Of a stretch of DNA of 64,000 bases, positions 42,350 to 52,627 are shown piece after piece. The position numbers and the translations under genes were made by a program. How positions within the stretch are numbered: position 1 is the stretch's first letter; the number at the start of each line of letters is the position of its first letter. Under the pieces are notes generated by a model. That model had not been told where the DNA came from. It searched no databases and saw nothing but the letters and a program-made list of their open reading frames with translations. The stretch lies in contig NZ_JADKZI010000001.1 of NCBI RefSeq assembly GCF_017811815.1, positions 186,001 through 250,000 of the forward strand, read 5' to 3'. The DNA comes from Flavonifractor sp. AGMB03687. GTDB lineage: Bacteria; Bacillota; Clostridia; Oscillospirales; Oscillospiraceae.

Positions 42350-42826
42350 TCACGCCGCAAATTTTTCAAAATACTTTTTCAGATCCTTCAGAATCCGATC
42401 CCGGCGCTTGATGACGGCCCGCTGGGTAATGCCCAGACGCCGGGCGTATTCTCTGGTGGAGAGGCGGTTGTAGAACAGCGCGATGATGAGCTGCCTGTCA
42501 CGATCCTCCAACGAGAGAAGGGCGGCCAGAAGCATGCTGGACATCTCCTGCCGCAGACAACAGTCCTCCGCGCTGGGTGACATTTCTTCGCCCACATAGT
42601 CCGGCAAAACGCCGTCCTCTGCCATCTGTTCCAGAGAGAGCTGCTGACCTCCAGCAGGAACGTCCTCGCTGAGATACCGCTCCCGACGATCCATCCGGGC
42701 ATAGGCAGAGAACACATCCTCCGGGACGGATACGTCTATGCCGTCTACCGTAATGATATGGTCGACAACTTCGCCCTTGTCGTCACAAATTTTCCTGTAG
42801 TTCCGATTTTCCTGCCATTTTTTCAT
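42350..42826 (-). CDS. Sigma-70-like RNA polymerase factor / transcription activator
   Basis: A 158-residue protein whose C-terminal half matches sigma region 4: SLEDRDRQLIIALFYNRLSTREYARRLGITQRAVIKRRDRILKDLKKYF (about 105-155). Region 2 is not clear, so it may be a region-4-only activator as in many ICEs and phages. A conserved N-terminus (WQENRNYRKICDDKGEVVDHIITVDGI) is shared with ICE proteins I recall. GGAGAT lies before the ATG at 42826. Confidence 0.72.
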   Translation of the reverse strand: MKKWQENRNYRKICDDKGEVVDHIITVDGIDVSVPEDVFSAYARMDRRERYLSEDVPAGGQQLSLEQMAEDGVLPDYVGEEMSPSAEDCCLRQEMSSMLLAALLSLEDRDRQLIIALFYNRLSTREYARRLGITQRAVIKRRDRILKDLKKYFEKFAA

Positions 42827-42949
42827 AGTTTTGATCTCCAATCTCAGATTTTTTGGGGAAATTTCTGAGTTGGCGATCATGGGTATTTCGCTATGTAGGG
42901 CTGCCAAAAATTCCGCATTTCAAGCCTTTCCGCCGCCCTGCCGCGGAAA

Positions 42950-43001
42950 AGGCGCAAAAAAAGAGCCTTACAGCACAGCAGAACTGCTGCCTGTAAGGCT
43001 C
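42950..43001 (-). terminator. Strong intrinsic terminator
   Basis: On the minus strand GAGCCTTACAG...CTGTAAGGCTC (11-bp arms, 43001-42963, with an inner CAGCAG-TT-CTGCTG stem) is followed by seven T. It would stop the XRE/ImmA/zinc-ribbon transcript before the sigma-like gene. Confidence 0.8.
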
Positions 43002-43072
43002 CGAACGCGGTAGATCCCGCTTTTTATGCGGGCGGTTGGTGCGCTTGACGAGGTCGATACTCTATTTTCATT

Positions 43073-43273
43073 TTAGGAATATCCGGTCTTTTCAAAGGAG
43101 ATGCCGATCTGTAGCCCACATTTGGGACACTTGGAGAACAATTCCGCCTTGTCCGCATGCTCCGGGCCGTAGAGACGCAGACGCCCCGGATCCACGCCGG
43201 CCGCAGCGTCGATCACACGCCCACGGCCGCACACAGGGCAGCGCACCGCTTGGGTTCTTTTTACTTGTTGCAT
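43073..43273 (-). CDS. Small zinc-ribbon protein under XRE operator control
   Basis: A 66-residue protein with two cysteine pairs, CPVCG (12-16) and CPKCG (49-53), giving one predicted zinc ribbon. GGAGG precedes the ATG. The 19-bp operator TGTTCTCTGTTTTGAGAAC lies at 43292-43310, just upstream, so it is probably controlled by the XRE protein encoded nearby. It may be an early regulator of transfer genes. Confidence 0.7.
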   Translation of the reverse strand: MQQVKRTQAVRCPVCGRGRVIDAAAGVDPGRLRLYGPEHADKAELFSKCPKCGLQIGISFEKTGYS

Positions 43274-43291
43274 GGCGTTCCTCCTACAAAG

Positions 43292-43311
43292 TGTTCTCTG
43301 TTTTGAGAACA
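43292..43311. promoter_or_regulatory. Operator copy 1 for the XRE repressor
   Basis: TGTTCTC-TGTTTT-GAGAACA, a perfect 7-bp inverted repeat. Its first 19 bases are identical to the copy at 44340-44358. It stands upstream of the zinc-ribbon gene. Confidence 0.75.
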
Positions 43312-43326
43312 GCGTAGTAAAAAATT

Positions 43327-43926
43327 TTACAGCAAATGGTGGTTGGTGAGACGGATCCGCATGGCCTGGCGGGATACCTGAAACACCTCCGACATGGCCT
43401 GAACAATGGCCTGATTGTCACGGCCAGCCCGCATTTGATAAAAACACCGTTTCACCATAGGCATGGGCATGAGCAAGGCGGACCCAAGCATATTCGCCTG
43501 GATCTCCATACTGGTTTCCTTGACGGCAGGCTGCAGCGCCGCGCTCTCTCCAGTACCAACATACAGCCCCTTATGCAGGATCCAGTGGGACAGTTCATGG
43601 GCCTCAGTAAACCGCAGTCGGCCGGTGCTGGATTCTTCTTCACACAGCGAGGCATCTATGAGAATCGTACCGGCTTTCACCGGGAACAGGGTATACTTGC
43701 CCAGTTCCATATCATATACGGCCTCCAGACCGGTATCGAACACGGTTTTTCCCAGAATGCGGCCATTTTTGCGGAGGTATTGGAACTCCAGCGTCAGACC
43801 ATGGCGCTCGATAAGATCCTCGATGGGAATGGCGCAAGGCTGACCGCGGTAGAGGCGCTCATCGTAGGCATCCAGCACACGCCGTGCGATGCCCTCCATC
43901 GTCTGCTCTGTATAATACTTCCGCAT
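43327..43926 (-). CDS. ImmA/IrrE-family metallopeptidase
   Basis: A 199-residue peptidase with the zinc motif HELSH at residues 110-114 (TEAHELSHWILHKG). In ICEBs1 the homologous ImmA cuts the repressor ImmR to trigger excision, and the gene here follows an XRE repressor gene in the same way. AAGGGGG precedes the ATG at 43926. The gap to the XRE gene is 17 bases, so they are co-transcribed. Confidence 0.88.
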   Translation of the reverse strand: MRKYYTEQTMEGIARRVLDAYDERLYRGQPCAIPIEDLIERHGLTLEFQYLRKNGRILGKTVFDTGLEAVYDMELGKYTLFPVKAGTILIDASLCEEESSTGRLRFTEAHELSHWILHKGLYVGTGESAALQPAVKETSMEIQANMLGSALLMPMPMVKRCFYQMRAGRDNQAIVQAMSEVFQVSRQAMRIRLTNHHLL

Positions 43927-43943
43927 GGGCTTGTCCCCCTTTT

Positions 43944-44321
43944 TCAGTTGCCCGGTTTCTCCCGCCGGGTAATGCGGTCTATAAATTCCTGCCATTCCTC
44001 GTCTGTGGCGTCCACTTCCTTGGCTGTCCGTAGGGCAGCCCGGACGATATCCCGTTCCATAATGTACTCTGGCAAGTCCGCGGACACCCGCTGCGTTCTG
44101 GATTTGGCAGCCAGATCCAGCAGAAGTTCGGCATCTGCCTGGCATAGTCCCAGAATTTCAATGAGGTGGTTTAATTTCTCTCTGGTGGGCGCCGGCCTCC
44201 GGTCATTCTCGATGTTGCTCATATAGACCGGAGATACCTCCAACTGTGCCGCCAGAGCGCGTAGGGACAGTCCGCGGGCCATTCGTTTCTCCCGCACATA
44301 ACTGCCGAATGTCTGCTCCAT
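43944..44321 (-). CDS. XRE-family repressor (ImmR-like)
   Basis: A 125-residue repressor. The helix-turn-helix occupies about residues 8-60 (LSLRALAAQLEVSPVYMSNIENDRR). The C-terminal region has acidic helices (KEVDATDEEWQEFIDRI) and may be the ImmA cleavage target. Its promoter carries an operator downstream of the -10 box, suggesting autorepression. It probably keeps ICE transfer genes silent until ImmA is activated. Confidence 0.85.
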   Translation of the reverse strand: MEQTFGSYVREKRMARGLSLRALAAQLEVSPVYMSNIENDRRPAPTREKLNHLIEILGLCQADAELLLDLAAKSRTQRVSADLPEYIMERDIVRAALRTAKEVDATDEEWQEFIDRITRREKPGN

Positions 44322-44339
44322 TGCGGTGTGCCTCCTATC

Positions 44340-44358
44340 TGTTCTCTGTTTTGAGAAC
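44340..44358. promoter_or_regulatory. Operator copy 2 for the XRE repressor
   Basis: TGTTCTCTGTTTTGAGAAC, identical to the copy at 43292-43310. It lies between the -10 box and the ribosome site of the XRE gene, where bound repressor would block the polymerase. Confidence 0.75.
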
Positions 44359-44368
44359 GACTGCTCTT

Positions 44369-44397
44369 AGTATACACGCATACCTGCCTCCGTACAA
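44369..44397 (-). promoter_or_regulatory. Promoter of the XRE/ImmA operon
   Basis: Minus strand: TTGTAC (44397-44392), 17-base spacer, TATACT (44374-44369). The operator starts about 10 bases after the -10 box. Confidence 0.7.
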
Positions 44398-44408
44398 GAG
44401 GGGGCTGG

Positions 44409-44443
44409 GAACATGTCCCCCACCGGGGACATGTTCTTTTTTT
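44409..44443 (+). terminator. Intrinsic terminator/attenuator before the recombinase genes
   Basis: GAACATGTCCCC-CACC-GGGGACATGTTC, a perfect 12-bp stem, followed by TTTTTTT on the plus strand. It lies upstream of the small gene and recombinase, so it may insulate them from read-through or act as an attenuator. The rest of 44444-44596 shows no gene. Confidence 0.8.
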
Positions 44444-44596
44444 GATTGGACATGGGTATTCGCTCGGCCTTTTTTTCGGGAGGAAGATGAAGGGGGAGTT
44501 TTCTTTTCGGGCATGAACTTAAGACTGGGTTTGGCAATGCTGCCGGACCCAATTCGCCGTTTTCTGGCCCCTCATATTCTGTAGAGGAGGGACGCA

Positions 44597-46494
<1,898 letters not shown>

Positions 46495-46500
46495 AGGAAC

Positions 46501-46536
46501 AGGCAGGTGCTGCCAATGCAACACCTGCCTATCCTT
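46501..46536 (+). terminator. Hairpin after the ICE recombinase
   Basis: AGGCAGGTG and CACCTGCCT form a 9-bp stem with a 13-14 base loop just after the recombinase stop. The right attachment site is expected between here and about 46590, before the yycI stop codon, but I found no matching left copy. Confidence 0.5.
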
Positions 46537-46594
46537 AAAATTTGTAGTTGTCCTTATGAGGCCGGACATAAGCCGCTCCCTTTTTTATGCGTTT

Positions 46595-47422
46595 TTATTC
46601 CAGCGGGGTAAACTCGCCGGTGACCGCGTTCACATAGTAGGTGCCGGTGTCGGTGAGGAACCGCCACACCGGGGTGAGCTGGATCTGCCGGGTGGTGTTG
46701 CTGGAGGTCAGGTAGCCGGCGGTCATGTCGTCGATGCGGCTGCACACGTAGCCGCCCTCGTTGATGCCGGCCAGGAACTGGACCAGGATGGTGGTGGTGG
46801 ACAGCAGCTTAGTATTGGAGGACGCCGTTACCGTGCCGTCCAGCCGCTGGCCTTCCACCCGGATCAGGTCCTCCCCCTGCCAGTAGAGACTGACCGAGCA
46901 GGAGAAGAGGGGACTGCCGTCCCAGCTCTGGCAGTAGGTGAGCAGGGCGTCCGAGCCGTTCATCTCCAGATCTTCCAGGGTCCCCGTAAAGCCCATGGCC
47001 TCCAGACAGGCCTGGCTGGCCTCATCATAGTCCTCACCGCTCTCCAGGGTGCGGACGCCGGGCTGCAGGGAGATGGTAAAGCTGCCGTTCATGGAGAACT
47101 CGGCGGTGCCCCCCTCGCCGGCGTAGCGGGGACGCACCTCGCTCTCGCCCTGGAGGGTGACTTCACCCAGCAGGGCGGCGGCCACGGCGGCCTCGCTGTC
47201 CCGGTCCCGGTTCACGGTCACCAGGGGGAGGGACAGGTCCTCCGGTACCTCATCCAGTCCGAAGGTGATGCCGCCCTTCTCCAGAACCTCCTGAACGGCC
47301 TGCAGGGTCTCCTCCCGGTAGCGGTGGTCACGGCTCTCCTGGCTGCCCACCAGCAGCAGGAGAATGACGTTGACGCACACCAGCATCAGCAGGATCACAT
47401 TTTTCAGCTTTGACCATTCCAT
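46595..47422 (-). CDS. yycI: YycI-like regulator of the WalRK system
   Basis: A 275-residue protein with one N-terminal membrane helix (about 8-26, VILLMLVCVNVILLLLV) and an extracellular domain ending VNAVTGEFTPLE, as in YycI. With YycH it senses wall state and modulates the WalK kinase. It is the last gene of the walRK operon seen here; the ICE begins about 40 bases after its stop codon. Confidence 0.8.
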   Translation of the reverse strand: MEWSKLKNVILLMLVCVNVILLLLVGSQESRDHRYREETLQAVQEVLEKGGITFGLDEVPEDLSLPLVTVNRDRDSEAAVAAALLGEVTLQGESEVRPRYAGEGGTAEFSMNGSFTISLQPGVRTLESGEDYDEASQACLEAMGFTGTLEDLEMNGSDALLTYCQSWDGSPLFSCSVSLYWQGEDLIRVEGQRLDGTVTASSNTKLLSTTTILVQFLAGINEGGYVCSRIDDMTAGYLTSSNTTRQIQLTPVWRFLTDTGTYYVNAVTGEFTPLE

Positions 47423-47459
47423 AGGAACCTCTCACTCCTGCCTGCCGGAAATGCAAATG

Positions 47460-48794
47460 TTATTTGGCCACCCAGTCGGCCTGGACGGTCTCGCCGCCGG
47501 TATCGCTGTAGCAGAGCACCAGCTCCCGCTCCTCAGGCTGGAGGGCCTCCAGGGCGGCGGCGGCCTGCCGCTCCGGCAGGACCAGGCTGGTCTGCCCCGC
47601 GTCCTCGTAGCGGCGGAACCGGAGGGTGAAGGCGGTGATCTGTCCGTCCCGGATGGTGAATTGGGCGGCACAGGCGCCGCCGGAGAGACTGACCTCCGTG
47701 CCGTTGAGGCAGTAGCCGTAGGAGACCTCCACGCCCTCCTCCGTCTGCTCCACGCCCATGAGATAGATGCGGGCGGCGGAGCAGTAGCGGCCCACCGTGT
47801 CGGCGGCCAGGCGGCGGGTGGTCTCAATCACTTCGGTCACGTCGCTGTCGCCCACCGGGTAGCGGGAGGCGGTGTCCTCCGCAGTGCTGTATACCACCGT
47901 GCCGTCCCGGTTGATCTCCAGAGTCTCCTGCCCTTCCCGGATGCGGATGCCGTTGGGGATGGGGTAGGAGGCGGTCTGGAAGGACAGAGCCTCCTGCAGC
48001 TCAGCAATCAGACTGTCCTCCAGGTTGGACAGGGGATTGGAAGCACGGTAGACGGTGGGTGTGGGGGTGGAGGCGGAGATGAGCACATAGGGGTCCAGCC
48101 CTTCATAGCCGCTGTCCTCTCCCAACTCAAAGGCAAAGAGGATGCCGTTGCCGCCGTAGTCGCTGATGAGTTCATCCATGTGGCCGGTATAGGCCACTGC
48201 CGTCTCGCAGGCATAATACAGGCCGTCACTTTCATTATGATAGTACAGCCGCACGCTCTTCTCATCCAGCGCCACCGCGATCTGCCGGGCGGAGCCGGAC
48301 AGGGCACGGTTGGCGCTCCCCTCGCCGGTCCAGGCGCTGAGGGTCTCCAGGGGGATGTTCCCCAGGAAGTCGAACCACACGCCGGGGGACTGGAGGGCGG
48401 CCTGCCAGTCATCCTCTGTGATCTCCACGGGGGTCTTGGCGCTGGTCAGGGCCTCGCCCAGCAGGATGCCCAGGCTGTCATACAGTTTGTCGGTCTGAGC
48501 GGCGTTGTACTGAATGGCGTAGCGGTTGACGCCGTCATACACGGCGATACGCACCGGCCGGGCGGCGGCGGTGAGCTGACTGCTGCCGCCGGGATCGGGG
48601 GTTGTGTCAGACTCCTGGGGCTGAAACAGGGAGACCACCGACCCCAGAATGCCCTGGGAGCCGGAGACCACCTCGTTCTGCACCAGGGCCCGGAGGGTCA
48701 GATAGACGGCGGAAAGGGAGAGCAGCACGATCAGGATGCTCTTGAGCCGCTCCACCCCGCGGTTGCGGCGGCGTCTGGACTTACTCCTTTCCAT
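47460..48794 (-). CDS. yycH: YycH-like regulator of the WalRK system
   Basis: A 444-residue protein: basic start (MERSKSRRRRNRGVERL), one membrane helix (about 18-38), and a long extracytoplasmic part. Position directly after walK (14-base overlap) and before yycI identifies it; sequence similarity of this family is low, so the name rests mainly on context. Confidence 0.72.
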   Translation of the reverse strand: MERSKSRRRRNRGVERLKSILIVLLSLSAVYLTLRALVQNEVVSGSQGILGSVVSLFQPQESDTTPDPGGSSQLTAAARPVRIAVYDGVNRYAIQYNAAQTDKLYDSLGILLGEALTSAKTPVEITEDDWQAALQSPGVWFDFLGNIPLETLSAWTGEGSANRALSGSARQIAVALDEKSVRLYYHNESDGLYYACETAVAYTGHMDELISDYGGNGILFAFELGEDSGYEGLDPYVLISASTPTPTVYRASNPLSNLEDSLIAELQEALSFQTASYPIPNGIRIREGQETLEINRDGTVVYSTAEDTASRYPVGDSDVTEVIETTRRLAADTVGRYCSAARIYLMGVEQTEEGVEVSYGYCLNGTEVSLSGGACAAQFTIRDGQITAFTLRFRRYEDAGQTSLVLPERQAAAALEALQPEERELVLCYSDTGGETVQADWVAK

Positions 48795-50571
48795 GGCGCG
48801 GTCCCTCCGTCAGCAGGGTGATGCGTACCGTCAGGCCGGGACCGGGCCGGTCCAGCAGCTCGATGACGCCCTCGTGGCGGTCGATGATCTCCTTGGCGAT
48901 GGAGAGGCCCAGGCCGGTGCCGCCGGACTCCCGGGAGCGGGCCTTGTCCACCCGGTAGAAGCGTTCAAAAATGCGGCCCCGGTCGGCCTCGGGAATGCCG
49001 ATGCCGTTGTCGGCCACCTCCATCCACACCTTGCCCGGCCACTGGCCGGCGGAGATGCGGATGTGGCCGCCGTCGGGGGTGTACTTGATGGAGTTGGATA
49101 CGATGTTCATCATCACCTGCACGATGCGCTCCCGGTCGCCCACGATGTCGGGCAGAGTGGCGGGGAGCTTCAGCTCCACCTGATGGCCGTGGCGCTGGGC
49201 CTCCATCAGAATGGCGTTGTATACGTCCTGCACCGCCTGCCCGAAGGAGAAGGGGGCCAGCTTCAGCTCCGACCGACCGGAATCGAACCGGGACAGGGTG
49301 AGCAGGTCCTGAACGATGTGGGTCATGCGGTCGGACTCGTTGAGGATGACCCCCAGGAAGTTCTTTTCCATGTCGGGGGGCAGTTCTCCGGCGTTGTCCG
49401 CCAGGGTCTCGGCGTAGGAGCGGATGTTGGTCAGGGGGGTGCGCAGCTCGTGGGACACGTTGGCCACAAACTCCCGGCGCATCTCCTCGGTCTTGTGCTG
49501 CTCGGTGACGTCGTGGATCACCACCAGCACGCCGCCCAGCCGCTCCTGGTCAAAGGGGGTGAGCAGCAGCTCCAGGCTCTTGCCGCCCACGTTGCGCACG
49601 CCGTCCAGATAGCCGGGGGACTCCACCGCCAGCACCCCCTGGAGGGGGGCGATGTCGGAGAAGAGGGTGTCGTAGTTGACGCTGCCGCCGATGGGAATGG
49701 CCATCCCCAGCAGCTCCTCGGCGGCGGGGTTGGACTGGATCACCGCGCCGTCCCGGGCAAAGGCCACCACGCCGTCGGTCATGTGGAGGAAGAGGGTGCC
49801 CAGCTTGTTGCGCTCGTTCTCCACCTCTTCCAGGGTCTGGTGGAGCTGCCGGGCCATGTCGTTGAAGGTGCCGGTGAGAATACCGATCTCATCCCGGGAG
49901 GCCACCTCCAGCTTCTGGGAGAAGTCGCCGTTGGCCACCCGCTCCGCGCCCTCGGTGAGCCGCTCAATGGGGGTGATGAGGGTCTTGGACAGCAGGAAGG
50001 AGAGCAGCACCGAAATCACCAGGCCGAAGACCAGAGCCTCCACAATGAGGGTGATGAGCTCGCTGTTCAGGGCGGCGGCGTTGGTGCCGTCGTCCCGGAC
50101 GTAGATGATGTACCGCTGGCCGCCCCGCTGGACCGCCACCGCCACATCCATGTAGGAGGCGGAGGGGGTGCTGTCGTCGCTCTTCTCCTCCCCGGCCAGG
50201 ACCCGCATCAGGTTGCGGGAATCCATGTCCAGAGGTTCATCGGCGTCCTGGTCGTCGGAGCCCGCCAGCCAGTGGCCGTCGGAGCCGTCCAGTACGTAGT
50301 ACTTCCGGCTGCGGTTGTCCACGCCCAGGGTGCCGTTGTAGGTGTTCAAGATCTCGGCGATGCTGGCCGCTCCGTCCTCCTCGCCGGGGGTGGGGGTGGT
50401 CAGGTCGGACCAGAATACCTCGTCCTGGAAGGCCTCAGACATCTGGGTGTAGAAGTCCTGGGTGTAGTAATTGGCCACAGAGTTGATGAGGAATGCGCCC
50501 ACAACGGTCATCAGCAGAATGATGAGCAGCGTCATGATGAGCATGAGCTTCATGTGCAGGCTGCGGAACAT
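48781..50571 (-). CDS. walK: WalK/VicK sensor histidine kinase
   Basis: A 596-residue membrane kinase for cell-wall homeostasis. Two membrane helices (about 10-32 and 170-192) flank a sensor domain. HAMP (TPIERLTEGAERVANGDFSQKL), PAS, HisKA (VANVSHELRTPLTNIRSYAE, with the phospho-histidine) and HATPase (NIVSNSIKYTPDGG, GTGLGLSIAKEI) domains follow. The ATG at 50571 has AGGAGTG nine bases upstream; a GTG 12 bases earlier is possible. It follows walR. Confidence 0.93.
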   Translation of the reverse strand: MFRSLHMKLMLIMTLLIILLMTVVGAFLINSVANYYTQDFYTQMSEAFQDEVFWSDLTTPTPGEEDGAASIAEILNTYNGTLGVDNRSRKYYVLDGSDGHWLAGSDDQDADEPLDMDSRNLMRVLAGEEKSDDSTPSASYMDVAVAVQRGGQRYIIYVRDDGTNAAALNSELITLIVEALVFGLVISVLLSFLLSKTLITPIERLTEGAERVANGDFSQKLEVASRDEIGILTGTFNDMARQLHQTLEEVENERNKLGTLFLHMTDGVVAFARDGAVIQSNPAAEELLGMAIPIGGSVNYDTLFSDIAPLQGVLAVESPGYLDGVRNVGGKSLELLLTPFDQERLGGVLVVIHDVTEQHKTEEMRREFVANVSHELRTPLTNIRSYAETLADNAGELPPDMEKNFLGVILNESDRMTHIVQDLLTLSRFDSGRSELKLAPFSFGQAVQDVYNAILMEAQRHGHQVELKLPATLPDIVGDRERIVQVMMNIVSNSIKYTPDGGHIRISAGQWPGKVWMEVADNGIGIPEADRGRIFERFYRVDKARSRESGGTGLGLSIAKEIIDRHEGVIELLDRPGPGLTVRITLLTEGPRHGKE

Positions 50572-50652
50572 ACTGTGGACCACTCCTCTCTTGTCAGAAT
50601 CAAAGTTGGGGCGGGCAGGGACGGCCGCCCCGGCCCGCCGGACTTGGTTTTA

Positions 50653-51363
50653 TCAGGCGTTGAAGTAATAGCCCAGACCTCTCCGGGTCACGACGAACTG
50701 GGGAGAAGCGGGATCGTCCTCCACCTTTTCACGCAGGCGGCGGACAGCCACGTCCACGGCCCGGACGTCACCCACATAGCCCTCGTAGTTCCACACGTGC
50801 TCCATGAGAGCCTCACGGGAGAAGACCTTGCCGGGCTGGGCGGCCAGGAACTTGATGAGCTCATATTCCCGCTGGGTCAGGTCCAGGGCCCGGCCGTCCT
50901 TGTAGACCATCATCTGGTCGGGGTCAATGGTGATGCGGCCCAGCTCCATCCGGCTGCCGGTGGCGGCGGGGGCGGAGACAGGGGCGCCGTTTACCATCTC
51001 GTTGCGCCGGATGTTGGCCTTCACCCGGGCCAGCAGCTCCCGCATGGAGAAGGGCTTGGTGATGTAGTCGTCGGCCCCCAGCTCCAGGCCCAGGACCTTG
51101 TCGGTCTCCTCCTCACGGGCGGTGAGCATGATGACGGGGGTGGAGCGGTTTTCCTTGCGCAGGTTGCGGCACACGTCAAAGCCGTCCATCTTGGGCAGCA
51201 TCAGATCCAGCAGGATCAGATCGGGGTTCTGCTCCAGGGCCAGCTGGAGGCCGGCCTCGCCGTCGTAGGCCTCCAGGGTCTCGTAGCCTTCCTTGCCCAG
51301 ATTAAAGCTGAGGATGTCAACGATGTTCTTTTCATCCTCCACAATCAAAATACGCTTGCTCAT
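50653..51363 (-). CDS. walR: WalR/VicR response regulator
   Basis: A 236-residue OmpR-type regulator. The receiver domain has phospho-acceptor Asp53 (LILLDLMLPKMDG) and Lys about 103 (TKPFSMRELLAR). The winged helix (about 135-232) includes LTQREYELIKFLAAQPGKVFSREALMEHVW. It controls wall hydrolases and is usually essential in Firmicutes. First gene of the walRK-yycHI operon. Confidence 0.95.
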   Translation of the reverse strand: MSKRILIVEDEKNIVDILSFNLGKEGYETLEAYDGEAGLQLALEQNPDLILLDLMLPKMDGFDVCRNLRKENRSTPVIMLTAREEETDKVLGLELGADDYITKPFSMRELLARVKANIRRNEMVNGAPVSAPAATGSRMELGRITIDPDQMMVYKDGRALDLTQREYELIKFLAAQPGKVFSREALMEHVWNYEGYVGDVRAVDVAVRRLREKVEDDPASPQFVVTRRGLGYYFNA

Positions 51364-51378
51364 GGTAACCTCCTGTCC

Positions 51379-51915
51379 TTACAGACCCAGCAGCTGCTTG
51401 ACCTTCAGCACCAGGGCCACCGTTTTGGCGTCCATAATCTCGCCGGACATCACCTGGTCCACCAGCTGGGAGAAGGGGACCCGCTCCGCGTCCAGAAACT
51501 CGTCGTCGTCCGGGTGGCAGGCGCCCTGGGTCAGCTCCTGGGCCAGATACATGTGAAGCACCTCGGTGGAAAATCCGGGGGAGGAGTACAGGCAGCCCAG
51601 ATAGGTCAGCTTGCCGCAGGTGACGCCCACTTCTTCCTCCAGCTCCCGCAGGGCGGCGGGGCGATGGTCCTCGCCCTTCTCCAGCTTGCCGGCGGGCAGC
51701 TCGGTGACCACTTCCTGGAAGGGATAGCGGAATTGCCGCACGATGCTGACTGTGCCGTCGTCAAACAGCGGCAGAATGGCCACCCCGCCGGGGTGCTCCA
51801 CCACTTCCCGCCGGGCCACGCGGCCGTTGGGCAGCTCCGCCTTGTCCAGCTTCAGGGTGACGATCTTGCCTTCAAAGAGAGTGTCGCTCTCCACGGTCTT
51901 TTCCCACAGTTCCAT
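51379..51915 (-). CDS. NUDIX hydrolase (ADP-ribose pyrophosphatase type)
   Basis: A 178-residue NUDIX protein with the box GKLEKGEDHRPAALRELEEEVGV (about 76-98, all key glutamates present). The N-terminus (LWEKTVESDTLFEGKIVTLKLD) is typical of ADP-ribose pyrophosphatases (NudF-like). It lies 15 bases upstream of walR, so it may be co-transcribed, though the functions are not obviously related. Confidence 0.88.
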   Translation of the reverse strand: MELWEKTVESDTLFEGKIVTLKLDKAELPNGRVARREVVEHPGGVAILPLFDDGTVSIVRQFRYPFQEVVTELPAGKLEKGEDHRPAALRELEEEVGVTCGKLTYLGCLYSSPGFSTEVLHMYLAQELTQGACHPDDDEFLDAERVPFSQLVDQVMSGEIMDAKTVALVLKVKQLLGL

Positions 51916-52070
51916 CCGGCGTATCCCCTTTTCTTCAATCGGTTAGGTGCATTATATCATACTTCCAGTTCTTGTGCCACCCTCAGCTTTTCCAATCCCG
52001 CCAATCATTACAGCTGTACGCCGCCGGGCGGAACAGCTATAATCAGTTTCATCACATGAGGAGGTAGCCT

Positions 52071-52565
52071 ATGACCATCCAGCCCATCGGCAGCGCCAGC
52101 GTTGCCCTGTACATCACCCCCGCCGATCTGAAGGAGCACGGCCTGACCTCCGCGGGCCTCACCCTGGAGCAGGCTCTGGAGCTGACCCGCACCGCCTTCC
52201 GCCAGGCGGGCATCGACCTGGAGGGGGCCATTGAGATCGAGGCCTACCCGGAGTCCTGCGGTGTACTGGTGTTTGCCCATGTCCGCGCCCCCGAGCGGTG
52301 CTGGTTCTCCTTCGGCAGTTTGGAGGATCTGGCCGCCGCCGCCCGGGCCCTGTCCGATCCCCGGCCGGACGCCGCTCTGCTGTGGTGGGAGGACCGGTGG
52401 TGGCTCTCCCTGCCCACCGGGGCGGAGCAGGCCGCCGCCCGCCTCTCGGAGTTCGGCCGCAGCGAGACTCACCGCCCCCATCTGGCGGCCAGCCTGGCCG
52501 AGCACGGCCGCACCGTGCTCTCCTCCGACGCCCTCACCGGACTGCTGACCTATTTTCCCGTCTGA
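52071..52565 (+). CDS. MecA-like adaptor protein (tentative)
   Basis: A 164-residue acidic protein. The first 70 residues (VALYITPADLKEHGLT, LTLEQALELTRTAFRQAGI, IEIEAYPESCGVLVFAHV) resemble the MecA/NegA adaptor N-terminal pattern; the C-terminal part contains a repeated aromatic block (LLWWEDRWWLSLP). MecA proteins deliver substrates to ClpC. The fit is partial, so it could also be an unrelated small protein. AGGAGG precedes the ATG. Confidence 0.5.
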   Translation: MTIQPIGSASVALYITPADLKEHGLTSAGLTLEQALELTRTAFRQAGIDLEGAIEIEAYPESCGVLVFAHVRAPERCWFSFGSLEDLAAAARALSDPRPDAALLWWEDRWWLSLPTGAEQAAARLSEFGRSETHRPHLAASLAEHGRTVLSSDALTGLLTYFPV

Positions 52566-52579
52566 GATATTGACAGGTG

Positions 52580-52588
52580 TGATATAAT
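52580..52588 (+). promoter_or_regulatory. Extended -10 promoter before smpB
   Basis: TGATATAAT (TGnTATAAT) about 40 bases before the smpB ATG. TTGACA occurs just upstream at 52570-52575 but too close for a -35 box, so the extended -10 element is the better reading. Confidence 0.45.
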
Positions 52589-52627
52589 ATATTCTCAAGA
52601 GATTTGTCCCGGTTGGGAGGTGGCGGA

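Noticed and set aside
48736-52059. 1,107-codon plus-strand frame opposite walK, walR and NUDIX
   Set aside because: It spans three well-identified genes on the other strand and has low-complexity His/Gly/Val sequence; a shadow frame.
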